Source: Lineus longissimus
Taxonomy: Eukaryota; Nemertea; Pilidiophora; Heteronemertea; Lineidae
Direction of reading: 5' to 3'
Assembly (NCBI RefSeq): GCF_910592395.1
Contig: NC_088313.1
Span: 14,836,437 to 14,900,436 of the forward strand
Length of the DNA: 64,000 nt
Under the pieces are notes generated by a model that saw only the letters and a list, made by a program, of their open reading frames with translations, had not been told where the DNA came from and searched no databases. This document shows positions 1-12,386 of the stretch, piece by piece. A program made the translations under genes and the position numbers. Within the stretch, counting starts at the first letter, position 1; the number at the start of each line of letters is the position of its first letter.

Positions 1-130
1 TTTGATAAGACAGTAGAACAATGGGCATTTAGGCCTAGATGCGAATGGGCTTTAAAGACAATAGACTGTGTATTGTGCTAGGCCTGAATTTTCTCAACAT
101 CGATGTATGGGGCAAAAAACGTGATGGCCA
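1..130 (+). mobile_element. Family A short element, copy 1 (cut by window edge)
   Basis: This copy matches the 3' two-thirds of the family: aggcctagatgcga, gggctttaaagaca, tgtattgtgctaggcc, and the right end ggggcaaaaaacgtgatgg. The left part lies outside the window. Confidence 0.8.
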
Positions 131-2660
131 CCCACCCCAGCAGGTAATTCATGATAACGTATTAACCGCGAGAGCTAAGCGCATTTTTGTCGCGGCGTTG
201 ACCAACACAGGAAAATTCTCTCTCGTGGAGCCAGACCTTTATATCTAAGTATACACGATATACAAGTACAAGACAAGTTGAAATTATGCCCGTCACAGAA
301 AAAAATCAAGGCCACACAACAATTAACGGAATCAGCGCTGAGAATGCGTCGAGCTTCTCGATATAATCTGTTTGAAAGAAGACGAGACGGGCGGAATCGT
401 TTGGTTCAGCTATAGTGCTGAGAGTGTGCCTCGGAGACCACAGCGACTAATGGTCCTCCGGGGAGGCATGTAACAATGATCGCGAGACGACGGATTGCTG
501 GTGGTAAAGTGATGGATCGCACTCCAGTCGACGCCGATCAGACTCTAATCGTTACTACACTCCAGCCCACGTGGTAATCAGCCCGGCAATTACAGGTATG
601 GTCGTATAGCATTCATTTGTACTTAACACCTTAATGTCCGCTGCGCACTGGGCGTTTATATAGATGCTCAATGCACAGTGTTTAATATGGTGCCCAACTT
701 TCGCACACTTCAGTGGCGATTAGAAGCTCAATGCTCAGTGTGCGATATAGTCTGACACAGCACATTCAGCAACCGCGGCCTGGTCTATTTTAAAGCCAGC
801 TGCGAACTGAGCGGCTTGCAACTGATGTGCGACCGATGTGCGACCCCGAATTGTAGTCACTTGCAACGTATCAAATCTAGTTTCAATAAATTGCACACAA
901 CTAGCTGCTGCTGCAACCAACGCTTGCGACACCGGTGTAGAAGTTTGAAATGTCCTCGGATGGAATGTGGGGAATAACGTATTCTATCGCTTTTAATCTC
1001 TGAGGTTTACTTTGCAGGTTATGGCCTATTTCGAACCATTTTACCATAATCTGTCAGTATACAACGACAAAATAAAATAAAGTAAAATATCAATCGGAGA
1101 TGTAAGAATAATGGGAATGTAAAAATGTCTTTTTGCTATATGATCATTCAGGAGAAACGACCCCTTCCTTCATGAGACTACATTGTAAGTATAAAAACTA
1201 TATAATATTGGATCCCGATATCACTAATCTCTATTATTCGATGTTAACATCACTTCTGGCCGCGTTCTCTTTCCACTACCATTCAAACGATTCCTCTGTA
1301 TCTAGGGAGACGAATGCCGGTCTCCCTGCTGGCGGATTTCCTCTCATTAGCCTGTCCGCAAGCGATACAGCGCCAGCTCTCCCCAGAGCAATATCACCCA
1401 ACCAACCTGACGTCCGCGCCATAAACTCAGCCTTATTACTTAATGTGTATCGCTTGCTTCCATTAATTGCCACAGCTCTGAGCGTTTAGGCGAAATTGAT
1501 GCGATTCTCGGCGCAATTACGTCTCATTGTTGTTGTATTTGCCGTGTGATGAGTTGTAGGGCTGGCTTGGTATCAGGATGGTCGCACAGGGGCTCATTCT
1601 CGGAGCTATCCAGCCACCGGTGATGTGGCTCAGATCTAAGATGGAGCTGTCGTGACGCAACGCAATCTAACAACATTGTTTGCGATCTTTTTTTAGGGGG
1701 GCGGGGGCAGGGGTGGGGGTGGGGTAGGGTCAATATCGAGACGGTGATCCTTCTCACCCGGCCCTGCTCGCAGCTTTACGAAAAATAACAAAAAAATGTT
1801 TATCAATTAAGTCTATTGAAGAAAAAAAAGATAAATAATGCGATTATAATGACCCCCACTTTCACAGGGCTTTCAGCTGCTAAACTTATATTACATATTT
1901 ATTGTAATGGGTCCCAAATCGTCTTCTCCAATAATAGTAATATCGTCTCGCGTATATTGCCGCCAAGTCGACATTCTATAACCGTTATCAGCGGTAAGGA
2001 GTGCAGCCAAGCAGAGAGAGACAATCTGAGAGTGTCGCCATTTCCTTGTGAGGTTCCGATCTATGGCCTTATCGAATTGACGGAATGGAATGGTGATATA
2101 ATCATGCTAAATCATCGCCAAATGTTTTCCAATTTGAAGAAGCGGTAACGGGAGAAGCCGTACCGACACTTATGAAAAAATAGAGTTACTGTTAAGAAGG
2201 CAGCACTGCCCTGCATTCTTCATCTGAAGGAGACTTGTATGAACCAAAGCTTTGTGCCAACTTGCGGATGTATAATGTCCGGCGCCCTTTCCACAGAAAC
2301 TATGTCAGTATCTCCCGCCAGTCCTCCTTTGAACTGGAAACATCTTTGCGACTGCTTTAGCGATTATTTTATAATATTCCATCGTATTCTGTTCATTTCG
2401 TTTCTATTCAGTTAATTCCGTTCCGTTCCATCAATTCGACGTGGCCATCCGATATGAGCGGACTGCTTGATAGTTTGAGTATGGTATTTCACTTGGATCG
2501 ATGCGATGCGATCATTGAGGTGGCCATCGCACACGTGCCTGGCATTCTGTTTCAATGTGCGATTGGAGATGTTATCTGAGCGATGATAGCCGATAGTCTA
2601 CATGCAGCTATATGATAGACAATAGCGTACATGCAACTATTGCTAGACCAGTTACAGTTC
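131..2660. other. Noncoding, no gene seen
   Basis: Apart from the G-quadruplex tract I see no splice-bounded coding frame or repeat. Around 1250-1480 the base composition is more even, with short homeodomain-type sites on the minus strand (caattaatgg), so it could be a regulatory element, but nothing proves it. Confidence 0.4.
1696..1729 (+). other. G-quadruplex-forming tract
   Basis: Six runs of three to six G are separated by loops of one or two bases (C, CA, T, T, TA), exceeding the usual four-run G4 rule. Confidence 0.85.
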
Positions 2661-2892
2661 CATTACGTGTTTTCCCATTGACAGTTTAGACCTACCGACC
2701 GCCATGAAAGATGTTTCGTGGGGTCAATGTTATCAAGATATGCCCCGGTAACTCTTGAATAAGACGATAGAACAATGGAAATTTAGGACTAGGTTCTAGC
2801 GGGTTTTGTTGGAAAATAATAAACCTTATAAATAATTGGTCTTTGTAGGCCTAAATTCTTTAAACTGCGAAGTAAGGGCAAGAAACGTAATG
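2661..2892 (+). mobile_element. Family A short element, copy 2, both termini
   Basis: This full-length copy of 232 bp begins CATTACGT and ends ACGTAATG, the inverted terminal repeats of the family. The middle is diverged: the usual GTTTAAAGACAATAG segment is replaced by an AT-rich stretch. It has no coding capacity, as expected of a non-autonomous element. Confidence 0.75.
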
Positions 2893-4071
2893 GAATATCA
2901 AAAATGTTTTTTCTTTTTTCTCCAGTTTTGAAGTTTTTGCCGATAAAGCTAAGGCGATATGCATGAAATTATTGCTAAGCCTTAATGCTCTTAGGGAAGA
3001 AACCTACGGAAAAAATACTGTGAAGCAACAAAAATTTACAGTTCAGTTCACGACAGCATGGGCTGTTCATTTTATAGAAGAGGTTTCGGCCGTTCTGAAA
3101 ATCCAAATTCTTAGTCTCAGATTTTTAAAAGAAAATAGTGGTTGATACCATCCTTCATGATACCAAGAAGAAATATTGCGCTTGGATCGACCGAGACAGG
3201 GCTGGCTGCAGACACCATTAAGGTAGATATCACGGACGTGCCGAGCATTCTATGTCAATGTCGGATGTCTTATTATCTGATGGAAGCGGTGAAGCATCTC
3301 CGATAGGAGAGCTATTGTTACTGACATAGTGTGTACTATTACACGGAATAAACCAATGTAAAAACGGACACGACTCATCTTCGTTATTGCAATGATATGA
3401 ATACGATATAAAATTGGGCGAAGAATAATGGCGAGTGATCGATATCATGCAGCCTGCATGCAAACGAGCGGTTCGCGATTTTAGTCGCTGAGACATGCGA
3501 TTTTGATGGCTTGCGACTGCAGCACACCTCTCTGCGGAGAGGTTTTGCGGTAAAATGCGAGAATGAAAGGTTTTTGAAATTCTTGAAAACCCCAAAGGTT
3601 TTTCATTTTGCTGAAAACCTCTACAGGGTGCATACTTGTGTTGATAATGAAAGAACATTAAATATTTGTTCGGAAGCTCAAATCCTTTATTTCAATAAGT
3701 GCATGTATTCCAGTAGTAGCGAATTAAAACACGCGCGAAAGAAACTAACTCAAGTGTTTAAGACAGTTTAGTAAGAAATTGGTTAGCTTGATGACCCACA
3801 AGGACTGCAGTGCGTAAAAAGCTAATTTTCTCGGCACGTTTGTTGAATTATTGGTGTTCTGGCGTCATAACGGCCTGGCTGAGTGGGCTTGGATGCGGTA
3901 GTCTCGCGTCGAATCGACCAGTAGGTTTTATTAGAAAGATTGAATTGAGCTTAATACCAGTATTTTCATATGAATTATTCTTAACGCTCGGTTTAGGCTT
4001 TGCAAATTAAAATTCAGTCATAAGAAGACATGAGTTGTTGCGGGAGGAAAAAATACCATCTGCAAGCACTA

Positions 4072-4516
4072 AAGCCCGCAGCACACTAGCCGCCAACTTT
4101 GGCGACAAGAAGCGTTCAGCTGACGCCTCTCGACGCCGAAGTTGGCGGCCAGTGGATCCCGGTCAGAGCACACCTGACCAGAATCGGCGTCCAGTAGCGT
4201 CTTTTCCGCCACTTCAGGCTGCCATTTTGAAATCATGTGATATCAAGACGCATACTGATTGGCCAAAGCCTCGCCGCCGACGCCAATTCAGGCGGCAATC
4301 CGTAGCACACTTGGCTTCTTCTTGCGTTCAAACGCGTCGACACGCGTCAAAAATCAAACATGTTAGATATTTGGCGTTTAGTTGCGGCAAGTGGCGGCAA
4401 GTCGCGTTCGCCGACGCCGTTCGTAGCAGACTATAGGGATTTTTCAGGCGTTCAGGACTCTTGCGGCAAAAAACGCCTGTGAACGCCGAAGTTGGCGGCT
4501 AGTGTGCTGCGGGCTT
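4072..4516. mobile_element. Foldback MITE, 445 bp, TA target duplication
   Basis: The ends are inverted repeats: AAGCCCGCAGCACACTAGCC followed by GCCAACTT at 4072-4099, and its exact reverse complement at 4489-4516. After one mismatch the match continues through GGCG, giving 32 of 33 bases. TA flanks both sides (4070-4071 and 4517-4518). A further inverted copy of the TIR sequence (gacgccgaagttggcggcc) lies inside near 4132. The 133-codon open frame across it is a by-product of its GC-rich repeats. TA duplication points to a Tc1/mariner or PIF/Harbinger-type source, which is inference. Confidence 0.85.
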
Positions 4517-4518
4517 TA

Positions 4519-4748
4519 CATTTATTTGCCGCTGCCGCTTTAGGCCTATCGATCTCCACCGAAGGCCGTTTCGTGGGGCTCGATGTTATAAAGATTTGCT
4601 CTGATAACCATTTAGTGATAAGACAGCAGAACAATAGGAATTTAGGCCTAGGTGCGAGCGGGCTTTGTTTAAAGACAATAGAGACCACGTATTGGGCTAG
4701 GCCTGAATTCCTTTAACTGCGAAGTATAATGGGCAAAATAACGTATTA
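4519..4748 (+). mobile_element. Family A short element, copy 3
   Basis: This well-preserved copy contains the core gtgcgagcgggctttgttta and the segment attgggctaggcctgaattc. Its left end starts directly after the TA that flanks the foldback MITE at 4072-4516, so the MITE sits exactly at or beside the end of this copy. Confidence 0.8.
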
Positions 4749-6959
4749 AATGATATCAATGGGTACAAAACCTATGCTTCAGTCAACCCCTCTCGTCTGG
4801 CGATAGACACTGAATCATGTTTCTTTCTTAGGTCATTATTCGACTCTAAATCACAAGAGGAGTATCAACCAACATGAAATTATATTTGGCCTAACCGTTA
4901 GTTGCATTGCCTGCAATACACAATACATTACACCAAGTATGCATTTCCAGAACCCAAAGCAATATCCGGTTATATTCATTATACGAGTTGAATTGCTCGC
5001 CTGTAATTTAGATCGTCGTATTAATAACTAATTTGCTAAGATAAACTCTAACAGTATGTATATGAACTAGAGTTACGATCGATGTGGACAAGTTGATGTT
5101 TTTTTTAATTCTGCGCGTATTTGTGTAAAATGTTATTATTTGCAGTCTTTGGAGTTGTTTGATAAGTTGGTATCAATAATATATAATGCTCGCTTACATT
5201 GGCCAGTTGGTATGTATATATTGTACGTACGTCGAGAAACACGAGTCACTAGCCACTAATTATAACGGTAGAGATGACCATTGGGGTCTCGTCATGTCAA
5301 CGATGTAGCAGTCCTAACTCCCCTCCCAGAAAAGTGTCATCTCCGATTGCACGGTGATTACCTCGTCAATAAGTTCTGAACTCCCAGATATAAAGAAAAT
5401 ATCAGAGTTTTGTAGTTCTGTAGTGCTCAACCTTCTATTTCATATGCTATGCCAGGGCATACTGGGTACTCACATACCGTAGATAAGTTTTAGGACATCA
5501 TTGAAATATCATAGCTGATACTTGGGACATGTATTTCGTCATGACGCTATTAAAAGTATACAAGTAAAATGAAAAAAAAATCTGATAGCCATCACTTTGA
5601 ACAATCGGCCTGGTAGGCGTAGATAAGTGGTTCATAAGTGCTCGGATGTCAAGAAACATGGCGGAAGCGAAAACTCGAATAAGGCAACAAGCGAATTCTT
5701 ATCTCCGCTGCTGGATGACATCCTTCGTGATATCCTGGAGTGATCTCATATCCTTGAACTCTCCTTTACCATCAGGACCATCAGGACGGGTGGGGCTGCA
5801 TTATTAAGAAGAAGAATCCGGCAATCGAGATTAGTATCTCGTCTCTATTCCGGTGTCATTTACTCTACGTGGGAAAACGCCACCTTCCCTTAAACTACAG
5901 GTCATGTGACACCAATTAAATTAAGGCGTTGTGCTATTAGAAATACATGTATGTCATGATGATATCGTGCGTTTTTCAATTATTTCCTGACAGAGAGTTA
6001 TTTTCTGCATACTTAACTTACTATTAACATGATTAAGTGTTTCCGTGGGCAAGAGTATTCCGAATATTTCAAAAGCTAACTAACGAGTAACGCTAAGAGA
6101 CATCAGTTTTATCAACGTCTTTGTTTCTATGGTCCTATACCTTAATTCGTCACCATACAATACGGAGGGACAATTTTTTTCAGGGACCTCTCATATATAC
6201 TCTTCCTGATTGCAACCGTGAACCTGCCCATACAATTATTGTATATACATATGATACTGTTTTTTCTAAAAAAGTCAAAAAGTAAGTCCCTCGGTATGCC
6301 GTTCGTTATAGTATTTGTATATCGGACTACCTAACCGCATTGTCGAATTTATGTCCAGTACGTACACTATTTGAAATTTTCAAATTCAATTACGAATTTC
6401 AAATATTCAGCGAAAAGCGTAGGCCTTTAAATTAGAATCTAACGAATGCAATATACATGTATTTGATGCCTTCAGTTCATGAATAAATAGATTATCAGAA
6501 TCATGGTTTCTTTCGTCGAAATGATGAAGTATAAAAAAATTAATCTCTTTCACCACAAGATAGGTTCTGGCTAATGTTTTAGGGGTCTATAGTGCACAAA
6601 TGAAAATTAAAACCGAAAACCGTACACAGAAAAATGAAGACATATCAAGCACTAATGCTCTTTGTTCCGCATTGAAACAAATTGAAGGTATGCATTTCGA
6701 TAGGTGATATTCCTTAATTGAAAATGCGCTATTTCCATTGAAAAGGAATTCAATACTTTAATTAACAGCAGTATGGCATTTGTCACATATTGGCAGGTGC
6801 ATAGTGAAGTTTTGTATAACGTACATCGGTGTTTATTAAAGTTCGGTCTCAGATATGTGTTAAAGGGAGGCTGTGAAATACATATGTATTTGTTGACTGT
6901 GAATGTTTTGTCTCCTAGTACGATATATACTGTGTGGACTCATTTTAGCCGGATGTAGG
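4749..6959. other. AT-rich noncoding, no gene seen
   Basis: All frames are broken and no repeat family was recognised. TACATGTA occurs at 5944 and 6454. Confidence 0.5.
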
Positions 6960-7170
6960 CATTACGTTCATTTAGACCTATCGACCCATATGCAAGTTGC
7001 TTCGTGGGGGTCGATGTCATCAAGATTTGCCGTGTTAACTCTTTAAGAAGCAGTAGAACAATAGGAATTTAGGCCTAGTTGCGAGCGGGCTTTGTTTAAA
7101 GACAGCAGAGCGTGTATGGGCTCGGCCGGAATTATTTCTAGTGAGAGGCGAGGGGCACAAAACCGTGTTT
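6960..7170 (+). mobile_element. Family A short element, copy 4
   Basis: It begins CATTACGTTCATTTAGACC and contains cttcgtgggggtcgatgtca and the core gcgagcgggctttgtttaaa. The right end is degraded (ggggcacaaaaccgtg). Confidence 0.8.
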
Positions 7171-7465
7171 TTAATTGACAGAAGAGCCGGTATCGCTAGT
7201 AATGGATGCATTTGCACTCAGGGACCATCATTTCCATTACACTATCCTTCATCAACTGACAACAATAAAATAGCAAAATGAGTAACAATGAAGTATTAGG
7301 GTAATGGGCCAATAATAGCATGGTTATAAGCTTGATAGGTCTATAATGTTACAGTGTTTGGTTTTATGTCCGCTAATTTGCTGCGCAACACAAACACCGT
7401 CCATGTGGGAGAGGGGCCATCTCATCATTCTTAGCTGCGGTGGTCTTCAGCAGTGCAAACACGTT

Positions 7466-7560
7466 AACTTGAAGGAGGCCTGTCACGAAACGATAAATTG
7501 GGAAGTTTTGAACGTCCCGTTTAAAACAGCTTCCATTTATAAATCTTAGAAGTTTGAGTT
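7466..7560 (+). repeat. Family B dispersed repeat, copy 1
   Basis: It shares gcctgtcacgaaac, gggaagttttgaac and cttccatttataaatcttag with the copies at 30.65 kb and (inverted) 48.13 kb. It lacks the ggcgggaataag segment of the other two. Confidence 0.7.
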
Positions 7561-8393
7561 CACCTCAGGTTGTTGATTAGGTGAGCTGGGCATCTGGGTA
7601 ATATTGCATAATGTTGCAAAACATTACTGACTCCAGTCAATGTACTGCATATGAGGTAATCACCAATTTAGTTATTTTTATTACGTTCAGCTAGTCTAAA
7701 TAAATGACGATGAATATATGTGCCTCGACTGGATCCCTGATCGACAAACGACAGAAATGACATGATCTTTCATTGAAAATACATGTAGAAGGTGTTTTCG
7801 AAGGCAGGAATAAAAAAACCTGTCACACAGGTCTAAAATCCAAGTAACATATTTACAAGATTCTTTGGTAAAATCTTATAAGATTTCGTATACATGTATT
7901 TACATGTACGCACATTCATTTTATGATTTTTGAAAGATTCTTAGCTGAAATCTGAACTAAATAACAAGAATACATGTATCTGCACGAAACTGAACTAAAT
8001 CACAACTGAACCTTATATGGACTTCCGACCGTAGGCCAAAGAAGAAGAAAAATTCCCCTGGAAAAACGTTCGAATTTTTATCAGACATACTTGCGAATCG
8101 TGAAAATGGATAGACGCGATAATTTTCGGGTTTTCCAGTCAATGGTGCGAATGCTGAGAGGATACCTCGCTTCAATGCCTAATTCCAGCTCGTTTCGAAT
8201 GTCCTATCAACATTACATGCAACTCGTGGAAAATCAATCTCACGGAGTTAATAGTCGTGGTAATTGCTACATTATTACAGTGGTGCAATGATGAGGATAG
8301 ACCTACACCCATCAGTTAATGATATATACAATTCCAGTCTGCGAGCTTTTTTATCCTTTTGTCTCCCTGCTACTGCGCATATCTTTTTAAACT

Positions 8394-8596
8394 TACCCCG
8401 TTCCTAAAAAGTTAAAAGATTTCTGACCTAGCCCAGTACACGGTCTGTTGTCCTCAAACAAAGCCCGCTCGCAGCTAGGCCTAAATCCGCATTGTTCTGT
8501 TTTCTTATCAATGGGTTAATGGATAACATTGACCACTGCGAAACAGCATTCATAGGGTTCCATAGACCTAATCTGCAATGTCAAATTAACGTAATG
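8394..8596 (-). mobile_element. Family A short element, copy 5 (inverted)
   Basis: This is the reverse complement of the family, with aaacaaagcccgctcgcag and ctaggcctaaat. The end AACGTAATG is intact at 8588-8596; the other end is degraded. Confidence 0.75.
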
Positions 8597-9110
8597 ATGG
8601 TATTGCAATTAGCGATGTTTTGAAATTGGTTTTCTTAACGTGGTCAAGTGAAGACATCACATATTTGCGCTGAGCCCGCTGTGCAGGATCGACACGTCCA
8701 ATACATGAACCATTTGAACGAAACAGTTGCCATTTCACGAAAATGAGATACCCACACCGCCAATTTATAATTTCATTTGCCGATAACTACCCGACTTTTA
8801 TTGCAATAAGTCAGTGACCGTGTGGTAATTGCCACATCTAATCTAGACATATAAAACTTGACATCTAATGATATTTATATCAATTTAATAACACAGCAGG
8901 GAGAGATAACTATGAGTATAATAAACAAAACGAGCTCGGTCACTAGATATGATGACGGTGACAATGTAATTAGTTGATATCTAGGTCATATTGTTTCATA
9001 GTTTGATCATGTGGCGATTAAGTTGATAACAAACGAACAGGCGAAACGTTAAAAAAGGAAACTTCATACAGTAGATGAGGTCGGACTAACTTCGTGTGTG
9101 TTATGTGTAA

Positions 9111-9239
9111 ATGGCTGATTCAGAGCGGTTTCTTGCTGTGGTCGCCGCCGCGGCAGGACTAAATTTGGCTCTAGATTTGGTAATTAAGTTCTGTTGGTCG
9201 GGAGCTGAAGTGTCAAATGCCAGCCGCACCAGGTGGTAA
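9111..9239 (+). CDS. Small ORF or first exon, unknown protein (MADSERFLAVV...)
   Basis: An ATG in good context (gtaaATGGCTG) opens a 42-codon frame beginning MADSERFLAVV, followed by an Ala/Leu-rich stretch, then KFCWSGAEVSNASR and a TAA stop. G+C is clearly higher than in the neighbouring sequence, including GTCGCCGCCGCGGC. A possible donor (CACCAG|GTGGTA) lies just before the stop, so this could be the first coding exon of a longer plus-strand gene or of a transposase-like gene; the hydrophobic N-terminus is non-specific. It is flanked by family A repeats at 8.4-8.6 and 10.2-10.5 kb. No homologue was recognised. It is the most gene-like short frame in the first 14 kb apart from the repeats. 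Confidence 0.25.
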   Translation: MADSERFLAVVAAAAGLNLALDLVIKFCWSGAEVSNASRTRW

Positions 9240-10172
9240 TATAAAAAAAATACCCGGTTTTGAACCAAAGCGGTAAACCATAGTTGAATCAGTTCTTTAG
9301 TGAGGGCATGATATGTCTGTTACTCATTTTACTAGGTCGAGTGGGTGGGGGTGGGGGCTTAGGAGTACTTTTGGTTGTCAGAGTCCACAAATTAGAATTT
9401 CAGACTGAGAATGTGACAAATTGTAGGAAAAGTCATCATAAATGTTGATAAAAAACTTCTGTTGTCTTGAACCTAAAAGAAAGAATGTCATGAGAAAATT
9501 TATAACATGATATTGATTCAATGACAAATGATGCGACAGAATGCACTGAAATCTCTACATAGTTCAGCGAACGAGATTTTGGATCTATTTCTCACCGCGC
9601 CTGCATAATTGAAGTGGAATATAAACAATGCATCGCTAAAAGTAGTTCGAAATGATGATGAGATAATGATATTTCATCAAAATGAAATCGGTCTATAATT
9701 GTTTATAATTCAACTCACCTCTTCTCTCGATTGTATCAATTATTAACTAAATGAACTCAAATCAATATTTTGATGCGTTCTTTTCCACTAATAATTGTCG
9801 TTTGTGTTCAATGCCCGTGGCAAGATAAAATGTATCTAATTAATAGACTTCATTCGTTTCACAATACGCTATCAGAATCAATCGACAAACTGCTTTCGCC
9901 ATTGTTATGCATTTGACTTATAACTTGATCGCTTGAGGCTAATCATTTTCCGTGTACTATTTCGTAATGTGCAAGATATTGATATCAGAATTATTTGATA
10001 TTTAGGCATGATAATCACATTCTGATGAACGTTTGCCTCTAAGTCAATGACGGCGGGAATTTTTTCATCTCTCTCTTTACCTAAAAACGAAAAAATCCTT
10101 ATGTCATGCTTGATTTCACAACAACATCAATGATACGTGGATAACCACCTTCTAAATTTTGCATTTCATGTC

Positions 10173-10250
10173 CATTACGTTTTTTGTCCTTTACTTTGCT
10201 GCTAAAAGAAATCAGGCCTGACCCAAGACACTGTCTATTGTCTGGAGAAG
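10173..10250 (-). mobile_element. Family A fragment, copy 6
   Basis: A short inverted fragment starts CATTACGTTTTTTGTCC and continues tcaggcctgacccaagacac and gtctattgtctg before diverging. It lies only about 130 bp from copy 7, in the same orientation. Confidence 0.65.
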
Positions 10251-10381
10251 AGAGCTGGACGGAAATTCTTAATCCGCGAAAACTGAACATCGTGAATCAT
10301 CTGTAAAATTTTCACAAATCGCAAAAATATAAAGTAGCAAAACTTTTGTGTTGCCTCGATAGCGGTAGCAATAACGTTAAT

Positions 10382-10540
10382 CATTATGTTATTTTGCCCC
10401 ATTACCTCACTATTAAAAGAATTCTGGCCTAGCCCAAGACACGGTCTTTAAACAAAGCCCGCTCGCACCTAGGCCTAAATTCTCCTTGTTCGACTGTCTT
10501 ATCAAAGGTTATCAGGGCAAATCTTGAAATCTCGGGAAAC
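10382..10540 (-). mobile_element. Family A short element, copy 7 (inverted, truncated)
   Basis: It contains cattatgttattttgcccc, tctggcctagcccaagacac and aaacaaagcccgctcgcacc. It is truncated after agggcaaatcttga, losing the TIR-bearing far end. Confidence 0.75.
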
Positions 10541-12138
10541 AAATTTACAATTTCACATGACATAAAAAGGGCGTTGCCAAACAAAAAGCGAAACACGTCA
10601 AGAAAGATTTATAAAAGAGATACAGACGCATTCATTTTACTATAGGAATAATAAACGCGTCGGAAATTTAAGTGGCATCACAGTATTCGATTTTTAATCG
10701 ATCAGATCAATCTCATATCGATTTCTATTCACGTGATTTGATAATTATATCATACATGTCACTGTAGTCAATCTTGATAGTTTTTTTAAATTGCGGGATT
10801 TTAGATAAATCGCTTTGAAGCCAATTAACTTCCAATTGAATAAAATACCGTATGATTCGCGATGATAATGTCAATAATTGATTGAATTTTCTTTTGGCGA
10901 TGGATTTAAACAAAATGAAAATGAAATGAAATTGTAAGGGGCTCCCAACGTTTTCTTTAAAATTTTGAATTTCCAGAATCTTGACACAATGTGTTGTTCT
11001 TGAGTTACATTTCATTTTTGACCTCATCGATTTTCGTTGGCATGAGGTACATTTTCAACGTCAAAGAAAACGCTCTTTTAAGAAATATTTGCCGCGTGGG
11101 AAGAAAGCCACTAATTTGTCTCCATTACAAAAGGGAAGGACACTTTTTTCCAGGTTTATACATCAAGACTGCTACACCAGTACAGAACATAATTCACATT
11201 ACTTAAATATTGTTCGATTCCTGTTGGAAACCGGGCGCTCAGAGATTGTATTCGAAAATAAACTAATCTAACCCGCGATAACCCGGCTCTTGATAGAAAA
11301 TAATGGTGCGTTTTATGTATTCCCTAGGCAGATATTTAAAACTGATTGCGATATAAGGCTGCCAAATTAATTACTTGTAATAGCCCGATTTATTGATAGT
11401 AAAGGTAGAGGTTATCTTTGAGATGGGCGAGAGAGCAGCGGGGTGTGTGCACTGTGCGCGGACGAATGATATACTGCGCCATGCAACGGGCTTTATCACT
11501 GGGGAAGCGTTCACGGCTTCCCATTGTAAGGTTATTGCTTCGAGGGACGTCAACTTTCATGAGGATTCAGTTTCGCTGACCCGTCCGGAGTTTCATGTCG
11601 ATGATCATCTGCTTGCGTGCAACCACGAAATTTGGTCTTTAACTAGTATTGAGACGCGGGTCACACTATAACAATGTGTCTGATATCAGCAGTATGTAAG
11701 AGGTCGTATCCATCAGATATCTGATGCTATAGCCTCATGCATCCTTTCCAGCATCAAGCTTTATTGATATATCAATAAAATATCATGGCCAGATAAGTGT
11801 CAAAAACAAATAATGAATACAAAATCTCCTCTTCCCGATTTTCGATTTTTTTCGATTTTTTTGGAGAAAATACTCGGACGAGAAACATATGTTTATTTTT
11901 GCCTGGCCTAACGCTCGATTTTTATCTTTGAGAATTCCATGTATCATTTATAAATATGTCTAACCACTGCAACAAAGAAAATTACACAATTAATTCATAA
12001 AATAACTGATTGGGTCGATAATGATACTCTTGTATAGTTATTGAAACGTGGAATGGTGTTCAATGATTTCGAAACAAATGTGAACTCGATTCAGGCATGC
12101 TTAAGTCTATGAATTAAGTTATTAGGCATTGTATATTT

Positions 12139-12158
12139 GGGGGAGGGGGGGGGGGGGG
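12139..12158 (+). repeat. Poly-G tract
   Basis: It consists of five G, one A, then fourteen G, and replaces the left end of family A copy 8. Confidence 0.9.
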
Positions 12159-12386
12159 CATGGAAGCTGTTTCGTCGGGGTTGATGCTGTCAGAGTCTTT
12201 CTATACAATAGAAAGACTCTGATGCTGTCAAGATTTGTACTGAACCTCTTGATCAGACAGAATAACAATACATTATTGGGGATTTAGGCCTAGGTGCGAG
12301 CGGGCTTTGTTTAAAGACAATAGACCGTGTATTGGGCTAGGCCAGAATTCTTTTAACAGTGAGGTATGGGGAAAAATAACCTAATG
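12159..12386 (+). mobile_element. Family A short element, copy 8, with palindromic insertion
   Basis: This is a well-preserved copy (core gtgcgagcgggctttgttta, right end aacctaatg). Its left end is replaced by a G homopolymer. At 12193-12220 it carries a 28 bp palindrome flanked by direct 10 bp copies of gatgctgtca (see the findings). Confidence 0.8.
12193..12220. mobile_element. 28 bp palindromic insert with 10 bp flanking duplication
   Basis: The arms gagtctttctat and atagaaagactc are perfect inverses separated by ACA. GATGCTGTCA occurs directly on both sides (12183-12192 and 12221-12230), as a target duplication would. It may be a minimal element or the footprint of a larger one. Confidence 0.6.

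Noticed and set aside
4035-4436. 133-codon plus-strand ORF, Arg/Ala/Ser-rich
   Set aside because: It lies almost entirely within the 445 bp foldback MITE; the open frame follows from GC-rich inverted repeats.
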